Below, in pieces: positions 23,416 through 36,300 of a stretch of DNA of 64,000 nucleotides. Positions within the stretch are counted from its first letter, which is position 1; the number at the start of each line of letters is the position of its first letter. This stretch comes from Vitellaria paradoxa. Its lineage: Eukaryota; Streptophyta; Magnoliopsida; Ericales; Sapotaceae. The notes under the pieces were generated by a model that saw only the letters and a list, made by a program, of their open reading frames with translations, was not told the origin of the DNA and did no database searches. Location of the stretch: contig CM034242.1 of NCBI GenBank assembly GCA_019916065.1, positions 9,678,879 to 9,742,878 of the forward strand. Reading direction: 5' to 3'. Position numbers and translations under genes: made by a program.

Positions 23416-25394
23416 TTACAATTTTCATACTACTACTGGGTTTATATAGATGTTCGGACTTTTGTCTTTACCATGAAAACCCAGAGAGAAAGCACTGGTG
23501 ATATTTTCAAATAAATGGAAATTTTTTTGGAATTATCTGATGGTATTCCACCAACTTTTGCCATTTTTTTATTCTATTACAGTAACTTTTTAACTCAAAA
23601 AGTAGAAGAAGTTACTAAAAATTACTAAAAATGGTCAAAATTGCTAAAAATATCAAAAATTATTAAAAATTTTACCAAACACTTAAAAGTTACAAAAAAT
23701 TATTAAAAATTGCTATTTGTTTCATTAAACACACAAAAACTTACAACTACCACTTTTTGACCAAAAAAAATATTAAAAGTTACTAAAAATTATACCTCCA
23801 AATACCCTCCTCAAGAACTAAAGTTATTTCTGTTACTCCAAACTATTGATGATGAGTATACTTGCTGCATAGAAGTTCATCCAATCTTGAATATATATAA
23901 ATCTTTCTGTGGAGAACGATCTATCTTTTTACTACTATTGAATTTAAATTACCTTCGATCTGGAAATGGGTCTTGTTATTAGTCACGATGAATTAAGCAT
24001 TTCTATTGTAATCCGGACCTACCATTTTAGATGATGGAAAGAGTTTTCTATTAAAGAATCTATAGTCAATTTACCAAAAAAGAATCTATAGTCTATAAAG
24101 AATAAATAGACAAGAAGCTTGATTATGATAATCTTTCTTAATAAGGAAGGACCGAGTTCAGCTGAACTTCAAGTAATGTCAGCAAGGAAATACCTTAATG
24201 TCACTGAAGCAAAAATTATTGTAAATTGTTTAAAATATATATCTATATATATATATATATATATATAAGAATTTTCAACTATATTTGTAAAAAATAAATT
24301 TGACAACATGCCTATCTTTGACGCTCAAGTCAGAGAACAAGGACAATACGTTCCTTACAAGAGAGGCACAACATCAAAATTTTGAACACCCTGAATCATA
24401 GGATGTGAACATTTGGGATGTCATGATCCTAATTATGCAACAGAAAAGGACAACAAATGGGATGGAGAAAGCCATCCAAACTATTTCAGTGCCAGTAAAG
24501 CAAGATAATAAAAGGACACCTGATTATGTTTGATTTGAGGGGATTAGATGATGGAGTATAGGTAATATAATAGGATGATATATGGGGTTGAATATAACAT
24601 GGAATTAATTTTTTATGTGGGATTATTTTTTTGGTGTTTGATTGATGAGATATAAAATAGGATAAAAAATATGATTTGACATGAGATGTGACAGAAAATA
24701 ATTTTGAACTTTTAGATTTTGGTAAAAAGTAAATTCAAGAGTAGGGATATGTAATACTATCACTCCATGGTATTACTTATCCTCCATTTTAGAGGATAAG
24801 TAGTATAGTCTGAAATTCCAATACTACAAACCAAACACATAATTAAAATTAACTTGATTAAAAATAGTCCAATCCTCCAAAATAATCCGGCAAATAAGCA
24901 CAGCCTTACAGGTGACAAGAGGACACACCATACATTTAAAAAACAGAACCTTGAAGATGAGCCCCTATTTCAGCAGACTTGAGAATTTTTTTTTTTATTT
25001 TGCCTTTCACTAATGACCCCTCCCTACTTCTGTTGCACAGCTCTAGAACTCTGTGAATAAAATTCTGCTCTTTTATTTGTAAGTTCTTTATGTTTTTCTT
25101 GCCTTTTATTTTGTATTTACTAATTATGGTATTAGAGTCAATAAAGTTCTGAGTTTTATTTTAGTGGGGCATGTTAATGGATTGAATTTATAATAGAAAA
25201 ACATGTTGAGGTATTCCATAATTAAAGTTTCATAATCCTAGTTTTAATTCTAGATCAATGTCTGTCTGTTATTTTATGTTATAGATGGTCACACAAGTCG
25301 TATAGGACAAGTAGCCCATTTTTCCTAAGAAAGTAGAGGTTAGAAAATTGTCCATAGATTGTTGACAGAAGAGTAAGATAATATAACAAGTTAA

Positions 25395-25425
<31 letters not shown>

Positions 25426-26060
25426 ATATAAAAAATTTTAAATTAAAATTATTTGTATAACTTATCAGTCTTGAAAAATTACTATTACATCTCTTGAAGT
25501 TGTAAATAGTAGAACAAATTATTTATAACTTGTGTTTTGCACTTTAATACTTAAACTTTTTATAGCAGGTGTGTATATGTGTGCGTGTATATAGGCTCCA
25601 TTTGGTGGCAAACAAAATAAAATAAAATCTTACAAATCTTTACGAACAAGAATTACGAGATAGTAAAATTTAATTTTTTAACTCACTGTACGAATTACGA
25701 GATATTTATTTTTATAATTTTATTTTATTTTATACACTTTTATACAACTCCAAACACACCCATAATATACTTTTATAACAAAAATATGGAATGATATGAT
25801 GGAATGTGTATGTGTATATTTTTATAACAAAAATATGGAATGATACGATGGAAACACACTTGTATAAACGATTAGATGCAAATTTCACATTTTTTTATTT
25901 TTTTCTTTTTTTAATATTGCTATATATATGTTACTACTATGGTTAGTTTAACTATAGTTATAATTAACCATGATTAATTATTTGCTACATCAACTTCCAT
26001 ATAATATAATTGTAATGAAAGACAAAGCTAATGAAGTATCTTCTTAAGATTTAATTCTCT
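23416..26060. other. AT-rich spacer with low-complexity repeats
   Basis: No gene is seen. 23570-23810 is another copy-rich stretch of 'aaaattactaaaaatt' repeats. (TA)n tracts lie near 24239-24267 and 25397-25421. A short perfect hairpin lies at 24774-24802 (11-bp arms, 7-nt loop) inside a possible MITE of about 24520-24900. A 49-bp-period direct repeat lies at 25770-25860. Confidence 0.5.
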
Positions 26061-28582
26061 GTGGAGGAAGGAAGTCCTTGAAACTTCCATAGCAGCATAT
26101 AGCTCTTTTCTTCTTCAGCCACCATGGGATAGAGGGAAGGGAAAACTCGTGGAAGCTAGCTTGCTCCAGTAAATCAAGTAATTAACTATTAAAATGAACA
26201 CAGCCACAAGGTTGGATGGGGCACCAAGTATCGGTAATTATATATATATATATATATACACACATACAAACACACATAGATTAGGACCTTTAAAAAAAAA
26301 AAAAAAGTCAACACAGATTGAAAATGTCTAGCACTGCATGCACTTCATGCCATCTACCATGCACAGTTTTAAGTCCTACAGTTTCTGACATTCTTTAGGA
26401 GTACTCTGCCTCCGGTAGTGATTCCAATGGAATTGATGCCCACCTGTTTTGACTACCCTTTGTTTGTTGGTTGGATGGGCGCCGATAAATAATGGGATAT
26501 ATTTACGCTCTGTTTGGATTTGGGGCTTCAAAATTTTTGAAAAAATTCAATAATTTTTTAATTATTTTTAATTATATTTTACCACGTATCATTTTTGTAT
26601 TATTTTGATATCAATTTTTAATTTTTTTTAAATTTTTTTTCAAAACTCTAAATGCCCTCATGTAAGATGATGAATAAAATTATTCAATGAATTTTTTTAT
26701 TTAATTTCCCGATAGATTTAATGATACATATATATATATATATATATTGTGTTTTGATTAATTAGGTTACAGAAAAAGAATGAGATAACAATAAGAATGA
26801 GATAACGAATGGAATGTTTGGTTGATTAAATGATATCATCGAATGGTGCATTTCACGTGGGTTAAACATTAAATGAGTAAATATTATGGGAATTACTGTT
26901 AATCTTTCTCTTATAATTTTTTTTTTTTTTACTTTTATTTCACTCTCTTAAGAATTAATATTTAATAACCTCTCAAAAAGATATTAATTTATTTAAATTT
27001 TTTATGGAATATACTAAATATAATTAAATTAAAATTATTAAAATTTATAAGAGTAACAATTACTTTTTTTTTTTTTTTCAACTTATACCAAACTGGTAAA
27101 CTGAGGCTTAATTAGTTAAAGTTGTTTATACCATCCATTATTTAATATGTAATTAATAAAAGGAAAAGTGTACACTAATTATTAGGAAACAAGTAATATA
27201 TAATTAGATACGTTTACAGTACTTTTTTTCCAACATTTTTTCATAACATTTTAAAATGACATCGTTTTGGACCCAAAAAAATTAAGAACAAAAAAATCAC
27301 AAATCTGATACACTTTTGGTGCTTAAATTTGATAAACTTTCAGCTCAAAATATGTATTCTATAAAAGTGAGATTTGAATGCAGAAAATGTATTAAATTTT
27401 TAATTTTTTGTTTCTTATTTTGTGGGTTCAAAACATTGTCGCTTTGAAATATTATAAAAAAATATTGAAAAAATTGTTGTAATAGTAGCATTTCCTACCC
27501 CACCTTGTTATAATTAAACAATCCAACAGCCTTTGGTTTTTCAGATTTTAACCCAAGCTTCAACTCCTGTTATTAGCTGGGATATAGATCGTAATACCTG
27601 GTCCACTAAGCTCATTTCTCAAATCGTGGTTGGTTAGGTTATGAGAAGCTAATTTTTTTTTTAATTTTAATTTTTTATCTTATATAAATTTTTTAACTAA
27701 AATTTAATTCTCTTTTTAAAAGTGTTAACCTCATTAATAAAGAATAAAAATAAAAATTTATGTCCGTCTGGATTAAAGTTATTCATTTGGTTAAAAAAAA
27801 CGAAAAAATTATCTTTTTATTTTTTATAGCTTTTATTCAAATAGACATAAATAATATTAAATTTTGATAAAAAAAGTTATATAAAAAAAAGATATCAAAA
27901 ACAAGTAAAATACTTTTTTGTAACCAAACGAAGCCTCAGTCGATGACTTTTGATTTGGCAGCCATTTTTTTTTTTCTTTTTTCCATGGTTTTGGTCAGGG
28001 ATGGACCTTCGATTTCCTAATAATAGTGGGTAAAAATAAAATTAATTCTTCCATTAGTAAGGGCAAAGTGTAAAAAATAAATAGGAGTAAAAATTATATT
28101 TTTACGCGAACAGAAATAAGAATGAAAGAAGGTATAAATGTAATTTCCTTTTTAGAGTGCAAATTAAATTCTGTAAACTTCGGTGAGCTATCCAATCAAA
28201 TGCTATGGGCTCATTTAGTCAAAAATGCAATCATATATTTCTAAAGTTGACCGTAACTCACCCAGATTAGGTAGCCAAAGAATCTAGAAAAATGAGGTAT
28301 CCCCAGGGGTAGAACGAAAAAAATTTTGTTTGAATGAGCGCTAATTATAAGAGACATAAACGATTAATCAGATACCACGGGAATAATAAAGAAAGAATTT
28401 GATGATTTGAAAGAAGAATGAGAGATGAAAAAAAGATCAAAGTAGAATTAAATATTTTTTAGTTATATTGGATAGATCAGATACAATTACATTTGTGTTA
28501 TTGAATTAGAATTTATTTTTTTAATTGGACGGACACAATTAGTATTAATTAATTATTTTTATTTTTATTAGGTGGACAACTT
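26061..28582 (+). repeat. Block X: upstream paralogue of the expansin-like promoter region, without a gene
   Basis: This block parallels 30061-33125 (called X' here), the region upstream of expansin-like gene A. Shared landmarks include tctagcactgcatgca, gattccaatggaattgatgc, ttggcagccatttttt and gtgagctatccaatcaaatg. It lacks two insertions present in every X' copy, so it preserves the older state. It ends in sequence matching the distal promoter of the array genes, but no expansin-like exon follows. Units B and C keep only its first part (45117-45595 and 54505-54940), joined directly to block Y. Confidence 0.8.
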
Positions 28583-28856
28583 TTTTTTGGTTTGTGCCAC
28601 ACATACCGGCCCCTCAACATGTATAGCGGTAAATCGCGAACTCGCGTAGCGGCGGGGAGTCGGACCCACACCCAAGAACTGAATACGGTTCGTCCAGCCA
28701 AGGAGACCCGTCCTACCAACCTTTACTACGCTTTGCGCCCAGGAGGCTGGCCCCAAGTTTTGCTAGAGAGGAGACTTGAACTTGAGACCTTAGGGTGGTA
28801 AGCCCCTAAGTCCCAGTTCAAGACCATCCCATCTAACCCCTTGGAGTTCCTGTTTT
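28583..28856 (-). mobile_element. tRNA-derived SINE (unit A only)
   Basis: A 274-bp insertion flanked by the perfect 8-bp direct repeat GACAACTT (28575-28582 and 28857-28864). On the minus strand it begins near gaactccaaggggttagatg, has an internal B-box-like AGTTCAAGTCTC, and ends in a short A-rich tail (caaaccaaaaaaaa). These are the features of a tRNA-derived plant SINE. It is much more GC-rich than its surroundings. An open frame on each strand is incidental. Confidence 0.75.
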
Positions 28857-28860
28857 GACA

Positions 28861-30060
28861 ACTTATTAAAAGGGTATTGTGGGTTATTATATTAAATAAA
28901 AAAAGTCAAAATTTAACAAAAAAAAAAAATAACAATACTTGAAGTATAAAAAATATAAATAAGAGTAAAGATAAAAAACGGTAACATGTATGTTAAAATT
29001 GCAATTTATTATTAAAAAAAAAAGACCACTTAAAAGGAGAAAAAATATAAAAATAAGGACAGAAATGAAAAAAAAAATTGTCCAAAATATGTGCACACTT
29101 TTATAGAGACAGCGCAAATGGGGTATCATTGAAAAAAATTGGCCAAAAAGGGTCGGTGAAAATCAAATAATATTTTCACTTATTATATATTTGAAAAAAT
29201 AACTAACCAGAAGAACACAAAAGGATAAAAAGGTAATAAACAAAAATTAAGAGGGCACAATTGAAAAAATAAGACAGCAAAGGAAGGGAAAAAAAAAAAA
29301 AAAAAAACAAACCGGAAAGACAAAAGGACGGGAAGCGAGGACGCAAAATTATGAGGGCATACTTGGAAACATGGGACAAATTGAGGACGTGGATGGCTGA
29401 AGTTTGATTCTCGCATATGATATAGAATAGAAAAATCTAAAAAAAGTTAATAAAACTGTGTATATTAAAATTATATTATGGCTATTATATCGAATAGGAA
29501 AAAAAAAGTCAAAACTCTTAAAAAAAATTAAAAGCACTTGAAAGATAAAAAATATATATATAAAATAAAAGTAAAATTGAAAAAAGTTAAAAACATGTAC
29601 GTTAAAATTACAGTTTATTATAAATAAAAAATACAAAAAAAAAAAACACACGAAACAACACTTGAAGGATAAAATACTTAAAAACAGTGACATAAATAAA
29701 AAAATCGATAAAAATATGTATAAACTTATTATAGAGATAGAGAAAAGGAGTTTAATTGAAAAACAATGAGCCTAATGCCATCATTGAAAACCAAATGATA
29801 TTTTCATTTATTAGACATTAAAAATATTAATTAGAAAAAGACAAAAGAATAAAAAAGTAATATATAAAATTAAGAGCGGCACAATTGGAAAAATAAGCCA
29901 ACGAAGGAACGAGAAAAAAAAAAAAAAAAGGAGAGAGAAAAAAGGAAAAACCGGAAAAGACAAAAGGATAATAAAGGCATAATGGGAAAAAATGGACAAT
30001 TTAAGGACTTTGATGTCTTGAAAGTTCGATTCTTGATTATTATATTGAGTAGATATATAC
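28861..30060. repeat. Block Y of unit A: two diverged ~590-bp tandem copies
   Basis: A-rich DNA made of two related halves, about 28861-29430 and 29431-30060. Shared order: ...agtcaaaa, cttgaa.gataaaaaat, gagggcacaattgaaaaaataag (gagcggcacaattggaaaaataag in the second), then gaagtttgattctcgcatatgata versus aaagttcgattcttgattat. The function is unknown. The same double block occurs in units B and C. Lysine- and phenylalanine-rich ORFs in it are by-products of A/T runs. Confidence 0.75.
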
Positions 30061-30386
30061 GAACACATACATGTAGATTAGGACCTTTAGAAAAAAAAAG
30101 GAAAGTCTAACACAGGTTGAAATGATCTAGCACTGCATGCATTTCATACCATCTGCTATTCACAGTAAAAGCCCTACGGTTTATGACCTTCTTTGGTGAT
30201 TTCAATGGAATTAATGCTCACCTATTTTGACTATCCTTCGTTTGTTGGTTGGATGGACTCCGATAAATAATGGGATATATTTAGGCACTGTTTGGATTTG
30301 GAGCTTTAAGATTTTTGAAAAAATTCTAAAAAATCTTATAAATTTCCAACTTTCACAAATCATATTACGCCACATATCACTTTTTG

Positions 30387-30579
30387 TTTGTTTTTTTTTT
30401 TTTTTAGTAACTTAGAATCCTCATCGGTTTATTGCAACTTTCAACGAACCACATAGCAGATGAGTAAATTAAAAAAATGTACACTGCCCTTCACGTATAT
30501 CCCACTTATATCAGGAATCGAACCCATGTGATTTTTGTGAGAAACATACTCACGAGCCACTCAAACTAACCCTGGAGGC
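30387..30579 (-). mobile_element. tRNA-derived SINE, unit A copy
   Basis: Flanked by the perfect direct repeat CACTTTTTG (30378-30386 and 30580-30588). Read on the minus strand it starts ggcctccagggttagtttga, giving an A box (TTAGTTTGAGTGG) and then a perfect B box (GGTTCGATTCC), the pol III promoter of a tRNA-derived SINE. It ends in a poly(A) tail (the T run at 30391-30405 on the plus strand). Block X at about 26590 shows the unoccupied site. Confidence 0.85.
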
Positions 30580-31059
30580 CACTTTTTGCATTACTTCCAC
30601 AACTTTTAGGTTTTTTTTTTTGAATTTTTTAGAACTCCAAATGTCTCCATGTAAGAAAATGAATAAAATTATTCTACGATTTTTTTTATTTAATTTCTAA
30701 ATAGATTTAATGATACATATTGTGTTTTGATTAATTAGGTTATAAAAAAGAATGAGATAACAATAAAAATAAAATGTAATTTATTATTATTATTATTAAA
30801 CAAATGGAGTGTTTGACTGATTAAATGATATCATCTAATGGTGCATTTCGCATAGGTAAAAAATTAAATGAGTAAATATAATGGAAGTCATTGTTAATCT
30901 TTTACTCTTACAATTTTTTACCTCTTTTATTTCACTCTCTTAAGAATTAATATTTAATATCCTCTCAAAAAAATATTAATTCATTTAAAATTTTTGTGAA
31001 ATATACCATATATAATTAAATCAAAATTATTAAAATTTATAAGAGTAACAATTACTTTT

Positions 31060-31631
31060 ACTTGGTCATAAGCCTATTATTTTTGCTGAGTTTATTGCTT
31101 TACTTATAGAATTGTTGAATCGGATGTGGCCACCGCGGTCTCCTGGACGTTTTCTAATGGTTCAGGCTATTGGGAGTATGCGATCTCTTGACTTGAGTTT
31201 GTTACATTGGTGTTTCTTCATCTATTCAGATCCATTATGTTTATTGGGAAACCAATTAGGCTATTGACTTCATAGTTAATTGGGTTTGTACCAACCAATA
31301 AAGACAAACTTTCTTTAACCAACATGATATTCCACAGGCAATCATAGGCATTCTTACTCTTAGTGCAGCACATACTCTTCATGTTAGTACTTACCTTTTT
31401 TTCTTTTTCATTCTTGGAGGTTAAGTTCATGCTCTTCTTCCATTTATTGTATTGTGGTTAATCACCACAATTTCATTTTTTTTTTTTTTTTTACTTATTG
31501 TTTTCCTATGCTTTTACGAGAAGTCAAATTCAGATCCCCCTCCTTCTTACAATATATTTTAAAATTAATAAATTATTAAGGGTTTATGCCTAACCTCCCT
31601 CCCACTAAGAAAGTTTTATTTTTTTTAAAAA
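31060..31631 (+). mobile_element. 572-bp insertion with 13-bp target duplication, unit A copy
   Basis: Flanked by AACAATTACTTTT (31047-31059 and 31632-31644); block X has a single copy of this site (27055-27067) and no insertion. The right end is A-rich (ttttaaaaaa). The long target duplication and A-rich end fit an element inserted by LINE-type target-primed reverse transcription. The content was not recognised; a 70-residue minus-strand frame is not convincing. Confidence 0.7.
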
Positions 31632-33217
31632 AACAATTACTTTTTTTTAACTTATACCAAACTGTTAAACTCACGCTTAGTTAGTTTAAATTGTTTATAT
31701 TATCCATTATTTAATATGTAATCAATAAAAGGAAAAGTGTAAACTTATTAGGGAACGAGCAATATCCAATCAGGTACATTTATAATAATTTTTTCCAACA
31801 TTTTTTATAACATTTCAAAATGACATTGTTTTTTATCCAATCAAATTAGAAACAAAAAAATTCTAAATCTGATACACTTTCTGTGCATAAATTTGTTACA
31901 CTTTCAGCACAAAATACATATTTCATAAGAGTGGGATTTGAATCGAGAAAGTTTATCAAAATTTTCATTTTTTGTTCTTTATTTTTGGGTTAAAAACGAT
32001 ATCGTTTTGAAATGTTATAAGAAAAAATTAAAAAAAATTGTTGTAATCGTATCATTTCTGGAATTTCTCTCCTACCTTATTATAGTTAAACAATCCAACA
32101 GCCTTTGGTTTTCAGATTTTGACCCAAGCTTCAACTCGAAATGTGTGATTAGCCAGGATATAGATCGTAATGCCTCGTCCACTAAGTAGCATTTCTCAAA
32201 TCCAGGTTGGTTTGATTACGAGAAGCTAATTTTTTTCTTTTTTTTTGGTAATTTTTTTTTTGTTTTATATAACTTTTTTTTTACGAAAATTAAATTTTTT
32301 TCTAAAGTTGTAAGTTTTAGACATGTTGATCCCATTCGTAAAAAATAAAAATATTAAAATTATTCATTTGAGTAAAAAAATAGCTAAAAAGTTAATTTTT
32401 TCAGTTGTTTTTTAGTTTTTATTCAAATAAACGTAAAAAAAAAATTAAATTTTAATTAAAAAAAGTCAAATAAAAAATTGACATCCTTGTAGCCAAACGA
32501 AGACTTAGTCCACGACACTTGATTTGGCAGCCATTTTTTTTTTCTTTTTTCCATGGTTTTGGTCAGGGATGGACCTTCGATTTCCTAATAATAGTGGGTA
32601 AAAATAAAATTAATTCTTCCATTAGTAAGGGCAAAGCGTAAAAAATAAATAGGAGTAAAAATTATATTTTTACGCGAACAGAAATAAGAATGAAAGAAGG
32701 TATAAATGTAATTTCCTTTTTAGAGTGCAAATTAAATTCTATAAACTTCGGTGAGCTATCCAATCAAATGCTATGGGCTCATTTAGTCAAAAATGCAATC
32801 ATATACTGCTAAAGTTGACCGTAACTCACCCAGATTAGGTAGCCAAAAAAGCTAGAAAAATGATGCGTCTCCGAGGGTAGAGCGAAAAAAATTTGTTTGA
32901 ATAAATATTAATTAAGACACATAAACGATTATTTAGATACCACGAAAATAATAAAGAAAGAATTTGATGGTCCGAAAGAAGAATAAGAGAGAAAAAAAGA
33001 TCAAAATAGAGTTAAATATTTTTTAGTTATATTAGATAGATCAAATACAATTATATTTATGTTATTAAATTAAAGTTTATTTTTTTAACTAATTATTTTT
33101 ATTTTTTTTGAGTGGACACAATTGGTATTAACTTAAAATTTTTTTCTTTCTCTTGAGTGGATACAGTTAAACACAGTAGACAGTATAAGAGAAAAATAAC
33201 ATTTTTTTTTTAAGGTA

Positions 33218-33227
33218 GGCACGTGCC
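33218..33227 (+). promoter_or_regulatory. Palindromic G-box upstream of expansin-like gene A
   Basis: GGCACGTGCC contains the CACGTG core bound by plant bZIP and bHLH factors. It lies about 75 bp before the TATA box. The core is kept in gene B (50416-50421) and gene C (59332-59337, with flanks changed to ggGCACGTGAcc). A role in light, ABA or PIF-type regulation is only an inference. Confidence 0.55.
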
Positions 33228-33300
33228 ATAGTGGCTTGGCTCCGCCCATCGGTGTCTATTAACACCAACACCGCCCCCTCCCCCCCCCAAAAAAAAACAG

Positions 33301-33308
33301 TATAAATA
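33301..33308 (+). promoter_or_regulatory. TATA box of expansin-like gene A
   Basis: TATAAATA in cagTATAAATAtgggagg lies 80 bp before the ATG at 33388. The same element occurs in genes B and C. Confidence 0.75.
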
Positions 33309-33387
33309 TGGGAGGTTCCATGAGGGAAGATCCCATCTCAGTTTAGCAGTGTCGAGAATTTGTACTTTCTTTAGTTAAGAAGGAGAA

Positions 33388-36300
33388 ATGGGCGTCGCAA
33401 CTGACTGCTATTTTACCCTTCTTTGTATCGCGGCATTGACACTTGTGCCTGCCCTTTCTTACTCCCAGGGCAATTACGTGCCCTCGAGAGCAACTTATTA
33501 CCGTACATCTGATGGCATGGGAACTCCAAGTACGTGTATTTATATATTACATTAATTCTCTTATATCTCTCTCTCTCTCTCACCCTCTCTCTCTCTCTAT
33601 ATATATATATATATCCTGTTTAAATTACATATATAAATATATATTGTATATGTGTATTAAATTGTATAATTAATGACTAAAATTGGGTTTATTAATGGCA
33701 TCAAATTAGCTGGAGCTTGTGGGTACGGTGAATACGGAAGAACTATTTACAATGGAAAAGTGACTGCAGTATCTAATAAACTGTACAGAAGTGGAGTTGG
33801 TTGTGGTGCTTGTTACCAGGTAAATATTCTGCTTAATTAGAATTCAATCACTAGAGTTGAAATATCAAGTAACAAAATATATATATATATATAAAGTGAC
33901 AATACTATTGAGAAAAAATAAATTGATATATATATAATTGAAAAATATTAATCTAACGAATCAACTAATTAAAAATAAGTCAGTATATATAATAAAAAGT
34001 AACTAAATCAAATAGAACTTTTTATTATTTTTTTTAAATGCTAGATTTTGCATGACAAAAAATTATTATTTTTTTTTAAACACAAATACATGTAGGTTAG
34101 GTGCAAGATTCCACAATTGTGCACTAGAGAAGGAGTAAAGGTGGTGGTGACAGATTACGGTGAAGGAGACAGAACAGACTTTATTCTAAGTAGTAAGGCC
34201 TATGAAAGTATGGCTCTTCCTAACGCAGCTCCAAAGTTGGTTTCTTATGGTGTGGTTGGAATAGAATACCGAAGAGTTCCTTGTGAATACCCAATGAACA
34301 AACTCGCAGTCAAGGTTCTCGAGACCAGCAGGTTTCCTGACTACCTAGCCATCATTTTCTTATACCAAGCGGGCAAATATGACATCACAGCCGTTGAAGT
34401 ATCGCAGGTATATGTATGTGTTCGGCAATGAATTTTACCTTCTTCTCCGTAGACCCCTTCTCTCCCTTGTTCATTGAAATCTCCTCCCGGCGGCCTGTAA
34501 GCAAGAATATAGTAAAATAAAGCGGTCGGAGTTGGTCCCCGACCAAGGACACTCCGATGCTTAAGTCAGTCTCTTGTATAGATATAAGCTCATGTAAATA
34601 AAGAGAGAGAGAGAGAAGAAGATCAGAGAAAAAGGAGCCGAAAAGAGAGAGAGCCAGAGCCCTTACACAGTCTTGATTTTTGGTATTTATAGATAGAGTG
34701 TTTGTCTTACTTTTTGTTGATTTGACTATCACTTTATCTTGATGTGACTTAAAGTGGAAGTGGGTGGCTAATATTAAATGCCGGATGATGTAAGCTTCGG
34801 GAGCCGTGTGAAAGTGTAGTACATAAAGAGACTATATAACGTAACTAGCAAACTATTTAGTCTCAATTTAACCATAATATACCTCCCTGTTCGGGGGGTG
34901 CAATTCATGGTCGGCATACCACTCTTATGGTCGGGCAAGCTATTTTTATACCTCACATTATGCCCCCACTCTGGTCGGGATAATTTATTACCCGGGCAGA
35001 GTAAAGTAGAGTAAAACTTATAAACTTTTATCCTTTCCGTATATAAAATAAACAATATGAGCTCAAAAATTGAAATTCATCAACAGTGGAAGTACGTAAC
35101 ATTGCATAGATATACTTCGACAACAGTATAAACGGTTTATGCTTTATGCCTTTTATGAGATGCAAAGGTAGAATCATGCTAAATCGATTTGCCTGTGCAA
35201 GTAATTATGTAAAGCCATAAGTCATAGGTATATGCAGGGCTTCTCATAACTTTCCATAATTTTTCTTTCCACCTCATATGTAATAAGACTTCAAAAATTA
35301 GAATGTTTCAGCAATAAAAGACAGCGGGCAAGTATTGATGCACCTGGCCTTCCTAAGTCAAATAAGACGAGGCGAGCTTGAGCCTGATTATCGAACTCTA
35401 AAGAATTCAAGAATCGAACTTGAACGATATGATTTGATTCTATTTTGAATAACCTTTTGTCTGCAGGATTGTTTGACATAGTACGGATGTTGACCCGAGA
35501 ACCTTAGTTTACTTTTACTTTACCGCGCTAGTAGGCTTAATATAGTTCTGAATAGTTCTTCAAAAACCATTTGGCATTTGAGCCGCAATAGATGGCCATC
35601 TCGTTCTATTGGATGTGCTTCGCAAAGTTTGCATGAGGAATAGATATGGGAGCTTGAAATACAAAAATCAGGTCCTTATCTGTATAAGAAGCTTTACTTA
35701 CTTTACATGTAAAATTTGCATATACGATGCTCGGCATGCAAGTTGCTCGGCAAAAAGCTGTTTGGCCACAAAAAGTTGCTCGGCACAGGTTTCTTTCAAG
35801 ATGCTCGGCCACAAGTTGTTCGGCCATACAGCACAAGTTTCTTCCAAGCTGCTCGGGAACAAAGTCACTCGGTTGTTGTTCTTCATCAATTTTAGATGTC
35901 GTCAGTGATGCTCTGCTCAGGGAGGATGCAGCCGACCTCATGATGTGCCTTAAACCATGCTCGGGAAAGGAAGCCGAGCTCTTAACGTGCTTTAAACTTT
36001 GCTCGGGAAGATCATGCTTTGGTATATGCTTTATATGTTACTCGAGGGAAACAGCCGAGCTCGAGGGAGCATTAGACTTAGTTGGAGAGAGAAGGCCGAG
36101 CAAAAGACATGACATACCTTAGACTTTGCTCGAGAGTATTTTTAGCATGCTCTGGACTAGCTTTGTTTAGGAGATACACTTGCTCATTAGTACCTTTGCT
36201 CATTTGCTGGGGATAACTTTCCTCGGGGGAAGAACTTGCTTGAACAATGCTTGAGGAAGAATATGCTCTATATAGCTTTATGCCTTTCAACATGCTCGGC

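Larger units (their letters stand above)
30061..33190 (+). repeat. Block X' of unit A (upstream region of expansin-like gene A)
   Basis: Paralogue of block X that carries two extra insertions, a SINE (30387-30579) and a 572-bp element (31060-31631). It is repeated, with the same insertions, upstream of genes B (46771-50380) and C (56111-59290). It contains no supported gene. Confidence 0.8.

Noticed and set aside
28592..28801. Frames of 69 and 62 residues in the GC-richer insert
   Set aside because: The insert has SINE structure (target duplication, B box, A tail), which explains it better than a gene.
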